Positions 44,369-55,565 are shown, counted from the stretch's first letter. The stretch: DNA of 64,000 bases from Leptasterias polaris (GCA_037783415.1 JAZGTN010000025.1:1922001-1986000); one strand, 5' to 3'. Translations and numbers: made by a program. Notes: generated by a model from the letters alone, not told the origin.

Positions 44369-45310
44369 AGATGAGTGTAGTGCACGATATTATAGAGGTA
44401 AGCTTGTCCATTTTTGTGCTTTTATGAGGGCATTTTAGTAGGCTTTTGATGAGAGTTCGGTAAGAGAGGATATATGTGTGCACATTCAAGTTTATAGTGG
44501 GTTGGATCATCATACTGGAAACACTGGAGTCGGCAACGCGGTTGCCCGGATAGTTTGGAAGAAACGGTACAGATGGCGGAAAAGCTAATGAGGGAAAGTA
44601 TTATGTATTCATGTAAGTTAGTAGATAAAAATTAAGTTCGTCATACTATCAATTATCCTTTTAAAAGAATAAAAAATAAAATATTTAATAATAATAAAAA
44701 ATAAAAAATTGGCCGGTGGAGGTAGGGCCAACACTTTCGAAGTTCTAGATTATAGTTCTAGAAAGTTTATAGATAATTTCATAATAATTGCAAGTGACAA
44801 GTACATATTTGCACTTGGACAGACAGTGGTGCCTGGAAAAAAAATAAAAATCAAAATATATATAATAATAATAATAATAACGAGACGTGAATAACGAGTC
44901 GGGTTCGGATTTGCCGTCCCTTTTTTTTCAGGAGAGCAATGAGGCGTACGGTGCTGCAGGGGAGCCCCACTCGAAGATCTTCCGGGGCCTATGTGCCAAG
45001 TTTAAAATTTCAGCTCGGTGTTTGAGCGTTTGGTAGAGGACGGGTGGGACGACCCAGGCCAGTTGAAAGATATGGGTTCTGGTTGGAAAGACCATGTGTT
45101 GGCGCTGGCCCCAAATGGCGGTCAGAAGCGGAATATGGAGATGATGCTGGAGCGAGTTGATGCAGGACCCCTTGATGTGGCAGTTCCCAAGGCCAATAAA
45201 AAGATCAAGCTCGCCTCTGATGATGTGGAACAGCCCCCAAAGACGAAGTTATATCAGTAACGTCCGGCAGTGGGCCGGGCCCTAGTTCACCAGCCCCGTC
45301 GACATCACAG
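44369..45310 (+). pseudogene. Ngaro ORF1 (gag) 5' part, apparently spliced
   Basis: MSVVHDIIE (44369-44395) runs to a GTAAGC donor. After TTTTTTTTCAG (about 44931) comes ESNEAYGAAGEPHSKIF, GLCAKFKIS and, after a frameshift, VFERLVEDGWDDPGQL and GWKDHVLALAPNG, reaching a donor-like CACAG|GTACT at 45310. Position before the zinc-knuckle exon suggests gag, but I recognise no domain. Splicing is inferred from consensus sites only. Confidence 0.45.
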
Positions 45311-46169
45311 GTACTATTTTATTCAAATTAGATCATAAAAGCCGAATAGAGAATTGCTATTGTAAAAATGTTCTAGTATGGTTTGGTTGAGCTTCTGTTG
45401 TGTTCCTTTCACAATCTGTTTGGTAAGCGGGAAATTGGGCGCTGTAAAATTTTAATTTAACTTGCGCTGAAAAATGTTTCGATTTTTATGCACAGAGCGT
45501 TAAAAGCATATGGGTATTTTTTGTTACGTCATGGAAATTATGGTCAAGAGGGCGTACTGGGAGATATTGTGTGTCTCTGCTTATTAATTAGGGCGCGACG
45601 AAGTTAGAGGGAAATTTAAATGCGGACTGGAAACATGCCAAAGGAAATCAGGGCCAGTAGAGTTTCTCAGAGCCCCAGGTAGTTTATATAGGGGGCGTTA
45701 GACAGGGTTTTTGTTAGATCGAATGGTACAAGCAGGGTCATTGTCATAATTGAAGTGAGGTTGATTTGTTGGCATGAAATTCTTTGTAGTCTTGCAACAA
45801 AGTAAATCGCTTTAACGAAAGGGCTAATATCGATTATAAAGTGGATTTATAAAGGTAGACCGCAAACTCTCTTTAAAGCCTGGCATGCCAGAGTCTGTAG
45901 TGATACCCGAAGAGCACCTAAGGACCTCCAGTTTGGTCGAGTGCAATCAGTTGTTTGGGAAAGCAGACAGGTTTGAAATATTGAAATATATGGGTTTTGT
46001 GTTTGAAGTGTGTTCTTAATGGTAGGCTCATGTCTAGTTTCGGTTTACACGGAAAGTTGGCGGGCACCATGCAAGGAAAGGAGTTTATTTGATTTCAGTT
46101 TGCGATGGCGGAGCACGGTGATCACTGTGTAGTTTAGAATTAAGGTGTTTGAGGTGTTATAACATTATT

Positions 46170-46540
46170 GGCAGGTCTAAGGCACGTCCGCCGAGGGGTG
46201 GACGACGATCATTTCGTTTTTATTTTTACTGTACGAAGGGTGGTACGTCCGCCGTTTAGCGCAAAAGGCTCGGTTTGATTAAATTAAGCGGGGCCGGTGC
46301 GTCCGCCGAGGAGCTAAAAGCTCAGTGTGATTTTACAAAAAAAGCGAAGGGCAGTGCGTCTGCCGAAGAGCGCGAAAGGCTCAATTAAGTATTTTACCAA
46401 GCGAAGGGCGGTGCGTCCGCCGTAGAGCGAAACTCAGTTTTAGTTTTATGATGGCTGTGTGTCCATCGAGAAGTGCAAAAGGCTTAGTTTAATTGGCCTA
46501 GGCAAAGGGCGGTGCGTCCGCTGAAGAGCACAAAAGAGCA
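46170..46540 (+). repeat. GTGCGTCCGCCG repeat block 1
   Basis: About six degenerate copies of a 50-60-bp unit, GGGCGGTGCGTCCGCCGAAG followed by AGC(G)CAAAAGGCTCAGTTTGATT, within the presumed gag intron. 45311-46169 and 46541-47990 hold no recognised feature. Confidence 0.75.
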
Positions 46541-48014
46541 ACAACAACCAAGAGGTGGTGGTTTTTCCGGATTCTAATTGTCAATATTTTACGGGTGTAT
46601 GCATTGCCTTTGTCATGTTAAGGTTTTATCCGTGTATGTGACAGCACAATTTTCCTTTATGGGGATAAGTACATATGAATTTGAGCTCGTTTCCCCTGTT
46701 CACGCATTTCTTGATAACAAACGAAGCGAAAAGGGCAGGTTTTTCCCTCTTTTTCGCTCATAACTTGATAACCCCGCGGGTGATTTCACGGGGTCGAACA
46801 GTTTAAAAAAGTTTATTTTAAGGTCAAGCTAATGGTGGTAGTTGTTTCCTTTTGTTCTGAACAAAAACCGCCGTACTTTTGCATTTAAAAAAACTAAGTT
46901 GTGCCGGTTTTCCTGTGGTAGCGTGCATTTTTCACCCCATCAGAATTACTCATTTGGGTGTCGATTCTTTTTAGAGTGTCGGATTCCACCGGGTCGAACA
47001 GAATCGAATAGTTGAGACTATTACCTTCACGGTGATGTAAGAAAGGTTTTGATTGGTTGAAAAAAAAACACGCCGTACTTTTGAAGATGAAAAAGTGCCC
47101 AATGATGATCATCGATCGATATTCTGTTCTTTGGCTGGAGTTCCCACTGCTCACCATTTGTTTACACGTGTTTGGGAACTCCTTTATCTTCGGAGTTCAT
47201 TAACAGATTTTATGTGTTTACGGGGAAATTCAATCTTGAAGTAGTGTAAATTTGGAACCTAAAAAACATGAAATTTAGGATGCGAGGGCCATTTACCACT
47301 TCCATGACGCTACGTGACTATGGGCCGTTCCATTTTTGTCAAAGGAGGGTTCGCGTGGATTTCTTTGTTTATTGCAGTGGGTATGGGCTAAGTTTATGGT
47401 GAGATTCGTCTCTTAATAATTATCATTATTTTTCTTATACTTATATTATTGTTGCTATGTGATGAATAGGTGTCACAAAAGTATGATTTATTTTGGACTC
47501 ATTCCATGTACGTTCAAAACAAAATGAGTATTATATTTTTTTTTTACTTGGAGTTAGATCTTAAGTTTTTGTAAAGTGTTGTTAAAAAATTACCCCTTGT
47601 TGAGAAAAGATAAAAAGAAATAACTTTCAGAAACCAACTTCTCATTGATTCAAATGTTTCTGTTTTTCCATGTATATGTGTATTAGTTATATCAGTATGT
47701 TAGATACGAATGAACGTCCCTCTGTGGTTACATAACATGTTAAGTTTAACCCTTTCTGTGAATGGAACATGCAACCCAGTCCTGTTATGGTCGAACGCAC
47801 AGCTACACAGGGTTTGGGTTAATCCGATTGAATGATCCCAGTGCACTGCCTCCCAGCGAACGCACAAGAATTAACATGTAATCTTAAGTGAACAAAACAA
47901 GGGGCAACAAATTCATATGAGGAATTCAAGTCAGTTCAATGTATTTTACGCAAATCGGTGCTTTCACCGAAGAGTTTACAATGCTCCTTTTGAGTTTAAT
48001 AGGCTAGTGAAGGT

Positions 48015-48560
48015 GAGTCCGCCGAATGGCAAAACGCTTAGTTTGGTTTTGCTAGAAAAGGGACGGGGCGTCCGCTGGAGGGCGCAAAAGCACAGTTTTG
48101 CCTTTGCTAGATTTAGGACGGGACAGGCGCCAAGGAGCGCGAGAGCTTGGTCTGATTTTGCGAAACAGAGGGCGGTGCGTCCGCCGAAGAGCTCAAAAGC
48201 TCAGTTTGGCTTTACTAAACAAAGGGTGGTGCGTCCGCCGAAAAGCTTAAAAGCTCAGTTTGGTTTTACTAAACAAAGGGCGGTGAGTCCGCCGAAGAGC
48301 GCACGAGTTTCAGTTTGATTTTGACGGAAAAGAGGCGGTGCGGCCGCTAAAAAGCTTAAAGCTCATTCTGACTTTTTAAACAAAGGGCAGTGCGTCCACG
48401 GCTTAAAGCTCAGTTTTGATTGTGCGTTCGTCATTGAGAGTCAAAAGCTCAGTTTGGGGTTGACTGGACGAAGGGCGGTGCGTCCGTCGGAGAGAGTCAA
48501 ATGTTTTACCAAATGAATTACCCAAATGCAGGGGCTCGCTGTTTGGCTGGGCTAGTGCGG
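48015..48560 (+). repeat. GTGCGTCCGCCG repeat block 2, period about 54 bp
   Basis: Unit starts at 48171, 48225, 48279 and 48334 with decayed copies either side. In one frame (47917-48318) the unit reads RPPKSxKAQFGFTKQRxV. Separated from block 1 by about 1.5 kb. 48561-48915 has A-rich sequence before the gag exon. Confidence 0.8.
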
Positions 48561-48916
48561 TGCGTCCGCTAGTGTCTGATGGATTGAAGCAACAGCGGAG
48601 CCGTCGCCGAAGATATCAGCGGGCTGAGTGTTTGGTTTTGCCGAAGAAGGCCTTTGTTGGGAGAGCCTTAAAGAGTGTGTTTAAAGTACAAAGTTTGGAT
48701 TTGGCTGGGGTTGTTTAATCCAGAAGAGCCTGAGAGTTGAAGTCGGCATTATGTAGAGCGTAAAGGGCATTGACTGGATCGAGCTGTTACTTTAGCCCAT
48801 AGGTCGGCTCAAGGCAACAGTGGACATTGTTTTATAATAATAATTTTAAAAAAAAAAATTAAAAAAATCATCATTTTTAATGCGTGGCGGGATTTCGTTT
48901 CACAATTATTATGCAG

Positions 48917-49225
48917 GCCAAGTCAGCCTTAGAAGTACACATTTATAAATCTATTACTGGCGAAGATTCAGACAAGCGCCTCCGCTTTGCCCGAAAGCAT
49001 TTGGGTTTAGCTGCGCCGCCTCCAGAGGTAAACAGAATGAAAGTAAGGGCGCAAGGAGGGCCTCAAGGGGCTTTCCGTCAAGGTTTTCGCTCCAGGTGGG
49101 CCTATAGCGGTCAGCAGCCGCGTCAGCCTTTCCCCGTAGGCTCGCGTGGCGGTCGTTTTCGAGGTCCGTGTTTTCGTTGCCAGAAAAGGGGCCATTTGGC
49201 TAGAGAGTGCAAGGAGATAGTTTAG
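48917..49225 (+). CDS. Ngaro gag 3' exon with CCHC zinc knuckle
   Basis: Acceptor TTATTATGCAG before 48917. Encodes AKSALEVHIYKSITGEDSDK, a Gly/Arg-rich stretch (RQGFRSRWAYSGQQPRQ, GSRGGRFRG), then CFRCQKRGHLARECKE, a perfect C-X2-C-X4-H-X4-C knuckle for binding element RNA. Stop at 49223-49225. Confidence 0.8.
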   Translation, partial: AKSALEVHIYKSITGEDSDKRLRFARKHLGLAAPPPEVNRMKVRAQGGPQGAFRQGFRSRWAYSGQQPRQPFPVGSRGGRFRGPCFRCQKRGHLARECKEIV

Positions 49226-49893
49226 ATGTACGATGCCCGAGGGGCAAATGAAGTATGGCCGAGGGCTATGAAGAGAGGTAGTGATAGATCATTTAGTGTT
49301 GAAATCTCTGTAAAGTTCGGTTTTGGGTTTTGATGAAGTGAGCTTGTATTTTAAAGCAGACATTGGATAGGAAGGGGGAAAGGGAAAAAGGCTCCCAAAG
49401 GAATATGTTCATGTAAAGAAAATAAATTATCTTTACACCTGCCGAGCAAATATATATCATGTGTCCTTTGTCCCTTTTGTCGTTATTTTATTGTGCCCTT
49501 TTTTTTCACGAGTACAGAAAGTACATGAGCGTTTTAGGCGCGCATACTTGGGAGTTTTCGTTAACCCAGAATTTTGATCCCAGGCGGGCGCAAATTATGG
49601 GACGCAGTAGGGGTGTTTGCGCTTGGCCTGACATATCCGGCGAGCCGGCCGATGCGCCTGATGGGTTGGCCCCAGGGCCGGCGGACGTTCTGGCTGGGGT
49701 TCGACAGCCGGATTTTAGTGCTCTTCGTTTTAGGGGTCCCGCTTTGTTTGTAGCGGGCGGCCTGAATGACAGCGCAGAGGCTTGGGAGGAAGTTCTTGCG
49801 GAATGCCATAGTACAGGGCGCCTAGTCGGAAAGTGGCATTATCAAGGGGAATAATATAGGGGTAGATCATTTGATTCGGATGTCCCGCCGCCC

Positions 49894-50893
49894 ATGTTTT
49901 TTGCAAATGCCCCGATCTGTAGACAGTTTAAAGAGTTTATCAACGAATCTATTGTAAAGAGGCTTTTTGAAGGGTCAGTAGAACTGTTGGGGCCTGCTGG
50001 TCGTGTGCCCCCGCCCAGATGCGTAAATGCTTTGGCAATAGAGCCTAAGAAACCCAGGCTGGTGTTGTCGATGAAGGGCTTTTTGAAGGGTCAGTAGAAC
50101 TGTTGGGGCCTGCTGGTCGTGTGCCCCCGCCCAGATGCGTAAATGCTTTGGCAATAGAGCCTAAGAAACCCAGGCTGGTGTTGTCGATGAAGGGCCCAAA
50201 TTTGTGGTGTAAGGATGCGCCTTTTAATGTAGTTCCCCTTGGAGATATTGCTAAATCGATTGATAAGAATGGTGTTTTTTCGGAACTGATGAAGCTCAGG
50301 GGTATAAGCAGGTGAAATTGAGTAAGAGGTCAAGGTTTTTCTGTGGTTTTGAATGGGCAGGTTTTTATTTCGTGGATACGACACTGCCGTTCGGTTTTAA
50401 GAATAGTGCCTTTATCTATACCACTATCGGGTTTTGTCTTTCAACGTGGTTGAAGAACAGAGGGGTGCACACAGAGATCTGGATTGATGACCGTTTCATC
50501 GGACAAAGTGGCAGCGTGTCAGAGAAGGTTGCGAAATAGTTCATGAATCTATTTTCAAATTGTTTTCAGGGTTTTGCTACAGAAGACACGGCCTATGTGA
50601 AGGCAACGAGGGCGTTGTACGCAGTTTGCTACATGCAAATGCAGCTGGGGTATTTTGTGAACATCGGCAAGAGCCAGTTGCAGCCGACTTCCAGCATGGT
50701 CCACTTGGGTTTGGGAATTTGTTCGAAATCCATGTCCTTTTGGATTCCTGAAAAGAAAAAGTATTTTGTCGGATGGTACCGTGTTGCTCAAGACCATGCA
50801 GCGGTTTGTGGGCAAATGTCAGAGCTTCGTGTTAGTTTCCCCGGCAGCTTCGTTGTACACAAGGGAATGTTGCTCCTTTATGCACAGGCTTGA
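49894..50893 (+). pseudogene. Ngaro reverse transcriptase, frameshifted
   Basis: RT blocks in order: PPPRCVNALAIEPKKPRLVL, DAPFNVVPLGDI, KRSRFFCGFEWAGFYF, TLPFGFKNSAFIY, TEIWIDDRFIGQ (catalytic x-DD at about 50477-50492) and LGYFVNIGKSQLQP. WIDD in place of YxDD occurs in DIRS-type RTs. Broken by the 116-bp duplication, by loss of bases near 50300, and by a stop near 50537. Confidence 0.85.
49961..50192 (+). repeat. 116-bp tandem duplication inside RT
   Basis: GGCTTTTTGAAGGGTCAGTA starts at 49961 and again at 50077; the copies are identical over 116 bp. As 116 is not divisible by 3, RT is put out of frame. Confidence 0.93.
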
Positions 50894-51750
50894 CGACGTT
50901 ACTTCCATTCCCTTCACAAAGCCGGTTCAAGAAGAGATGCTTTTTGGCGGTTTGTGGACTCTTTCTCGGAGCCCATTCCTTGGAGAAAGGAGAAGCATTT
51001 GAACCTGCAGCTTAGTTCCGATGCATCGGGGTACAGATGGGTGGTGTGATGATCCAACAGGCAGGCAACATCACCTTTGGGGATTATTGGTCTTCGGAGG
51101 TGCAAGCCGTGGGAGATATATGCTACAAGGAAGCCCTTGCTTTGTATTTTGTTCTGTTGTCCGTATTGGGCCACTTGTGGGACCGGAGAGTAAATGTGGA
51201 AGTGGATTCCCAAGGTTTGCATCATGCTTGGAATGGTTTGAGGGCAAGATCGTTGGCTTTGGCACAAGTGCTAAAGCTCATAATTATTCGCTTTGACGTT
51301 GGAGGCAAACTTTGCTTTGCAGCTAGGCCTACATTGGGTCCCTTCGGGTGACAACGTGGCCGACGCTCCATCAAGAGAGATTTCATTCGCCGATGCCAGG
51401 CTGCCGGCGCCCCTCTGGCTTTTTCTCCAGAAGGAGCTGTCTGGGGGAAAAGGTTTTACATTTGATCTCATGGCATTACCCTCAAATGTGCCGAAGGGGT
51501 ATGATCGAGAGTCGCTGAAGTTCTTTTCTAGGTATCCGGTTACAGGGTCAGCAGGGATTAATGTTTTTTCGCAAGAATGTCCCCGCGGAGAGCAATTATA
51601 TGTGTTTCCTCCCTTCGTCTTGATTCCTTCTCTAATAAGGCTTTTCCGTGAATGGGGAAATGTGACAGTGGTGATAGTGGTGCCCAAGCACTCTCATCCG
51701 AGGTCTTGGTGGCCTAAGTTGGTCTCCTTTATGGTTCAGTCAGTACGGTG
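50893..51750 (+). pseudogene. Ngaro RNase H and linker
   Basis: LSSDASGYRW, ITFGDYWSSEVQAVGDICYK, EALALYFVLL, VNVEVDSQGL and WVPSGDNVADAPSREI carry the Asp/Glu pattern of RNase H (DASG, KEA, VDSQ, NVAD). Then comes the usual post-RNase H tail (FSRYPVTGSAGINVFSQ, VVPKHSHPRSWWPKLV). Two frames are needed. Confidence 0.75.
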
Positions 51751-51889
51751 AGCCGAACGGGGACAGGTGGGCGCCCTCGAATATCCGTCGAGGCGTGGAT
51801 ATGTGAGGTCTACTAAGGCGACCCCCTTCGAATTATGGGCGTTTAAGTGTGTTTTTCCGCCGGGCGACATTCCAGTATTTACACAGGTA

Positions 51890-52437
51890 GAACCCCCTAA
51901 CCGACGCTCAGTCATCATTGTTTCGGACTCAATGTTCAGGGGTTTGGCTGGCCATCGTCTTTGGATGTTCGGGTAGATGTACAAGGAGGTGCAAGGATGG
52001 GAGCATTAAGTAGGCGGTTGGCGTGCGCCTGCCGTGAGAAAGTTCCAGATGTAGCCGTCTTGCATGGTAGCATAAATGATTTCAGCAGATTGGGCGTATG
52101 CGAGCATGGAGTGGCGGAGCTTCTACGGGTGTTTAAGATAGCCTCCGTGCAGTTGAGGGCCCAATTTCCGAAGTGTGAGTTTGTCATGTCATCGGCGTGC
52201 ACGACCCGTTCAGACTCTGTCAATCGGTCCGTAGCTGTGGTCAACACAGAGTTGAGGCGTATGTGCGAGCCCGCAGGTTGGCATTTTTTGTCCAACGACT
52301 GCATCACACAGCTGGATCTGATGGACGACGTTCATCTGACGCTCTGGGGCAAGTTGAGACTTCATCGGAAGCTGCAAATGGTGCTGAGGTCAATTTTAGG
52401 GAAAAGAATGGGCATGGAGATGCCAGTCAGAAGTTGA
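51890..52437 (+). pseudogene. Ngaro SGNH/GDSL-hydrolase-like ORF
   Basis: RRSVIIVSDSMFRGLAGHRL (block I with the SDS nucleophile position), DVAVLHGSINDFSRLG (block III, HGxxND) and DDVHLTLWGKLRLHRKL (block V, DxxHL). This is the accessory hydrolase typical of Ngaro elements; substrate unknown. A frame change near 51976 separates block I from the rest. Confidence 0.75.
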
Positions 52438-52509
52438 AGTTTGCACTGCCGGGGGAAAACTGGTAACCAGTTTTTGTTTTTTTCTCACTTTCCTTTAAAG
52501 CTCGTTCAC

Positions 52510-53677
52510 ATGGCGGAAAGGCTGCGAGGGCTTGATGAGCTGCTCGATAGATCTTCGTACAACAAGAGCAAGAAGAGTCTGGTGAGGAGTTTTGAAACCT
52601 TTCTAGCTAAGAACCACAGCACAGGATACTATACCTGGGTGTGTGGAATCAGCTACTCCAAATGATGTGGTAGCGTCTTTGATTGAAAGGGAGGCCAAGG
52701 GTAGGACGCAAGTTCATGCCCTTGGTTGCATACATTTGGGGAGACACGGAAGGTTTGACTGCGGATGTCAGAGATGTCTGGCGGCTGGAACGGTGGATTC
52801 CTATGTTGGACAACTAAGAGCATATTTTAATTCTGTGGGCAGGACCCAGCCGTGGTGGCAAGGCGGATCCGGGGAGAATCCTTGTTTCTCTTCCAGAGTT
52901 CGTAAATACATTAAGGGCATCCGACTAGAGCAAGCAGAAGCGCATGTTACGCCTCATCAAGCTGTTCCTATATTTTCTGACAAAATACGGTGGTTGGCCG
53001 GGGAGATCAAGAGACGTCTTACAGATTTGGGCAGCAGCCGAAACCAGGGCTTTATCCAGCGTTATATTCTTTGCAGGGATTTGGCCTTTTTGTTTCTTTG
53101 TCTATGGTGGGCTGGTGACCGGGCGGCTGACCTAGGACGATGCAAGACTTGCAAGGTTACACGGGTTGATGGGAAGGACCTCCTTTTCAACCACACCATC
53201 GGCAAAACTATCAGGGAGAACACACATTATCATTCCGCAGTTGGATGGGGGCGAAATGGATCCCGCAGAAGCAGTCGAAGCAATGGTTGGCTTGGCGATA
53301 TATTCAGGCTTTGATCTGTCAGACGGTTTTCTCTTCAGGCCTTCCTCAGCTGACCGGACATCGCTGGAAAACGAGCCATTTGCCGGAAGCAACTATTCGC
53401 GAATAACCGGCTAAAACTGTACTTTGTGGCCTCAAAGGACGTAAACGACCTGAGTCTCAGGGCGCACGGGAATAGGGCCGGTGTCGCGGCCACACTGAGG
53501 ATGCTTGGCGCTTCCGAACAGCAGGTCATGGAACATTGTAGATGGGCAACGCAGAAGACCTTTAAACATTACACAGAGGTCGAGAAGGTTACAAGGATGC
53601 AAGGGACAGTGCAAATGCTTAGAGACGCTGTTAGCAGCAAGGACAAAGACGCGCCACCCCAGCAGCTGATCTTGTAG
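52510..53677 (+). pseudogene. Ngaro tyrosine recombinase, frameshifted
   Basis: Starts MAERLRGLDELLDRSSYNKS (core-binding domain), VDSYVGQLRAYFNSVGR, then WWAGDRAADLGR (first catalytic Arg, about 53118), LRAHGNRAGVAATL (H-x-x-R, 53464-53475), EHCRWAT and FKHYTEVEKV (catalytic Tyr at 53570-53572). All catalytic residues remain, but frame changes near 52640, 53220 and 53400 break it. It would join circular element DNA to the genome. An AATAAA follows at about 53897. Confidence 0.87.
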
Positions 53678-54035
53678 GGGGCTTTTACCGCCTTTTAAAC
53701 TCGAATTTCAGGGTTGAAAAGGCTTTTCCGGGTCCAAAAAGTGCAGTGCTCACATGAGGGATTCTCCTATTCGAGAACATTATTTTTGTTTGGGCGGCAT
53801 CTATTTTGGTTAGGTCTGTGTGCATAGTTCCTAGTGGGGAAGACTAAATAAGGGAATCGTATATTGATGCAGTAGGCGGGTTTTGGAGGGCAGAAATAAA
53901 ACTAAAGTAGTATTCACTCATCATTTGAACGTTTTGGACCTGTGCTTTTGTTTTGTTGAGATAAGGGTGAGATATGGGGGAGTTAGGGCTGGTTTAGGTC
54001 AGGTTGTAGGAGGTAAGTGTCGGGAGTTCGGAGGG

Positions 54036-54112
54036 AAATCGTTTACACCCATACCTAAGACTTGTAGAATCTTGAGCGCTGTGCGATGGGAGCGATGCAT
54101 TTAGTTTACTAT
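54036..54112 (+). repeat. Ngaro split repeat B1
   Basis: 77 bp starting AAATCGTTTACACCCATACC and ending AGTTTACTAT; identical to B2. Its last five bases are the first five of A2. Confidence 0.93.
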
Positions 54113-54167
54113 CTGCATCGCTGCTATCGTAGAGGGCGAATGATGAAAATTCATTCGCGATTCTGGC
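54108..54167 (+). repeat. Ngaro split repeat A2
   Basis: 60 bp identical to A1; overlaps B1 by ACTAT. Confidence 0.93.
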
Positions 54168-54379
54168 CGGTCCGAGGATGAGTAGGACGCGTAGTCGGGA
54201 GACGTCCTTTGCTTAAAAGAATTGTAAGTATGACATGGAGGGAGGAAGTAGTCCTTCCTCTATGGTATGTGGTATGATGTATAGGCTTAGGGGTTGCTTG
54301 TTTGTTTTGATTATATAATTTTTCCCCCCCTCCCTCCCCGTTTGAGATGATCGGTTGCCAGGGCTTGGGATTCTACGAA

Positions 54380-54456
54380 AAATCGTTTACACCCATACCT
54401 AAGACTTGTAGAATCTTGAGCGCTGTGCGATGGGAGCGATGCATTTAGTTTACTAT
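54380..54456 (+). repeat. Ngaro split repeat B2 (right end)
   Basis: 77 bp identical to B1. Ends in TTTACTAT, directly abutting the TA of the MITE at 54458. Confidence 0.93.
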
Positions 54457-54457
54457 A

Positions 54458-54626
54458 GACCTTATACATATGACGTCATTTGAGTAGGGCGCCCTCACCT
54501 AGAGGTCAAAAGGAAGATGTTCATTGGCCAGTCCTGTGCGCCGCGCGTACAAATCAGCGCGTTTCCATTGTTTCATCATCAGTTTACCTCTAAGATGGCG
54601 GCTTGGTGACGTCAATGCATAAGGTC
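54458..54626. mobile_element. TA-GACC MITE family M2
   Basis: 169 bp flanked by TA (54456-54457, 54627-54628); ends GACCTTATACATATGACGTC ... GACGTCAATGCATAAGGTC. Relative at 26472-26622. 54627-55573 otherwise shows A/T-rich sequence and a G-run (about 55130). Confidence 0.85.
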
Positions 54627-55534
54627 TATTGTGTGTATGCTATTTTTGTCTTCCATGTGCTGTATTGCATTTGAGGATTAAAATCAGTACAGGAGATTGT
54701 TTTTATATTTAAAACGTCATCTCTGTAGAATTTGTTGTTGCTTTTATTGTATTCTTCTGGTGAATCCTCGTCCTTTTTAAATAGAGGACCGGCCTCCTTC
54801 CCGTGTCTCTACACTTGTAAACCTGAATAACCAATATGCATTATAGGTCATTCTTTGCTCATTAAAACCTTGTGGCTGCTCAAAGCAACTATAGCTTCAA
54901 TGGCTTGAGGTTCTCAGACAATAACCACCATACAGGGCTAAGACAGTGTTGTACTGATTGTATGGGGATTAAAAGGATTAGGACATGGGGCTCCTGTCAT
55001 AAAACTGATCATTATCACAGGAAATGATTATCGATTTTTTTTCCCACTTAACTGGGAATTCTGCTAGCTAGCACAACACCTGAAAATTTACTATAAATTT
55101 GAAGTGTTTTAAGTTTTCAAATTTTTTTTTTGGGGGGGGGGGGGGGGGAATTATTAGTAATCTACAATACTGACCTACGTGTTACCCCGTGTTGGAAGAA
55201 CAAAAGCAAACATATTGCTGGAATGGTGTAGCCTGCATTGAAGTACACAACTAACAGGTACAGAACTGAATATTTAAGTAGCAAGGAAAATAACTATGGA
55301 CATAATAAACAGGAAGAATTTTACATTTTTAGCAATTATTAGAACAGACACAAAGTTTGTAGAAAATGTATAAGGGAAGTAAAATTGGAAACTACATAAA
55401 AGCATTTATGAGCGCTATGGGACATCCTACGTTCCACACAAAGACTAAAATAAGTAATGCTTGGAATAAGACTTAAGAGGTTCATTTTTGCAAATCTGAA
55501 TTAATGTGGATGTTACTTACAATTTATTAGTTAC

Positions 55535-55565
55535 ATTTAACTCCTAAGCTAGGAGCTTCGTCAGA
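55535..55565 (-). ncRNA. Possible degenerate hammerhead ribozyme motif
   Basis: On the minus strand: CTGACGA, then a stem AGCTCCTA/TAGGAGTT with a 3-nt loop, then AAA. Penelope terminal repeats often carry hammerhead ribozymes (CUGANGA...GAAA). The G of GAAA is missing here, so activity is doubtful. Confidence 0.35.

Larger units (their letters stand above)
43646..54456 (+). mobile_element. Ngaro-type tyrosine-recombinase retrotransposon, about 10.8 kb, decayed
   Basis: Order of parts: A1 repeat, gag with zinc knuckle, RT, RNase H, SGNH-hydrolase-like ORF, tyrosine recombinase, then B1-A2-B2. Split direct repeats and an SGNH ORF define the Ngaro group of DIRS-like elements, which integrate circular DNA through a tyrosine recombinase and make no target duplication. 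Frameshifts in RT and recombinase and a 116-bp duplication show this copy is dead. Ngaro elements are usually about half this length; the excess lies between 43.7 and 48.9 kb. Confidence 0.88.

Noticed and set aside
47917..48318. 133-codon frame across the GTGCGTCCGCCG repeats as a gag protein
   Set aside because: The frame exists only because the repeat period is 54 bp; neighbouring repeat copies have indels and stops, so coding is unsupported.
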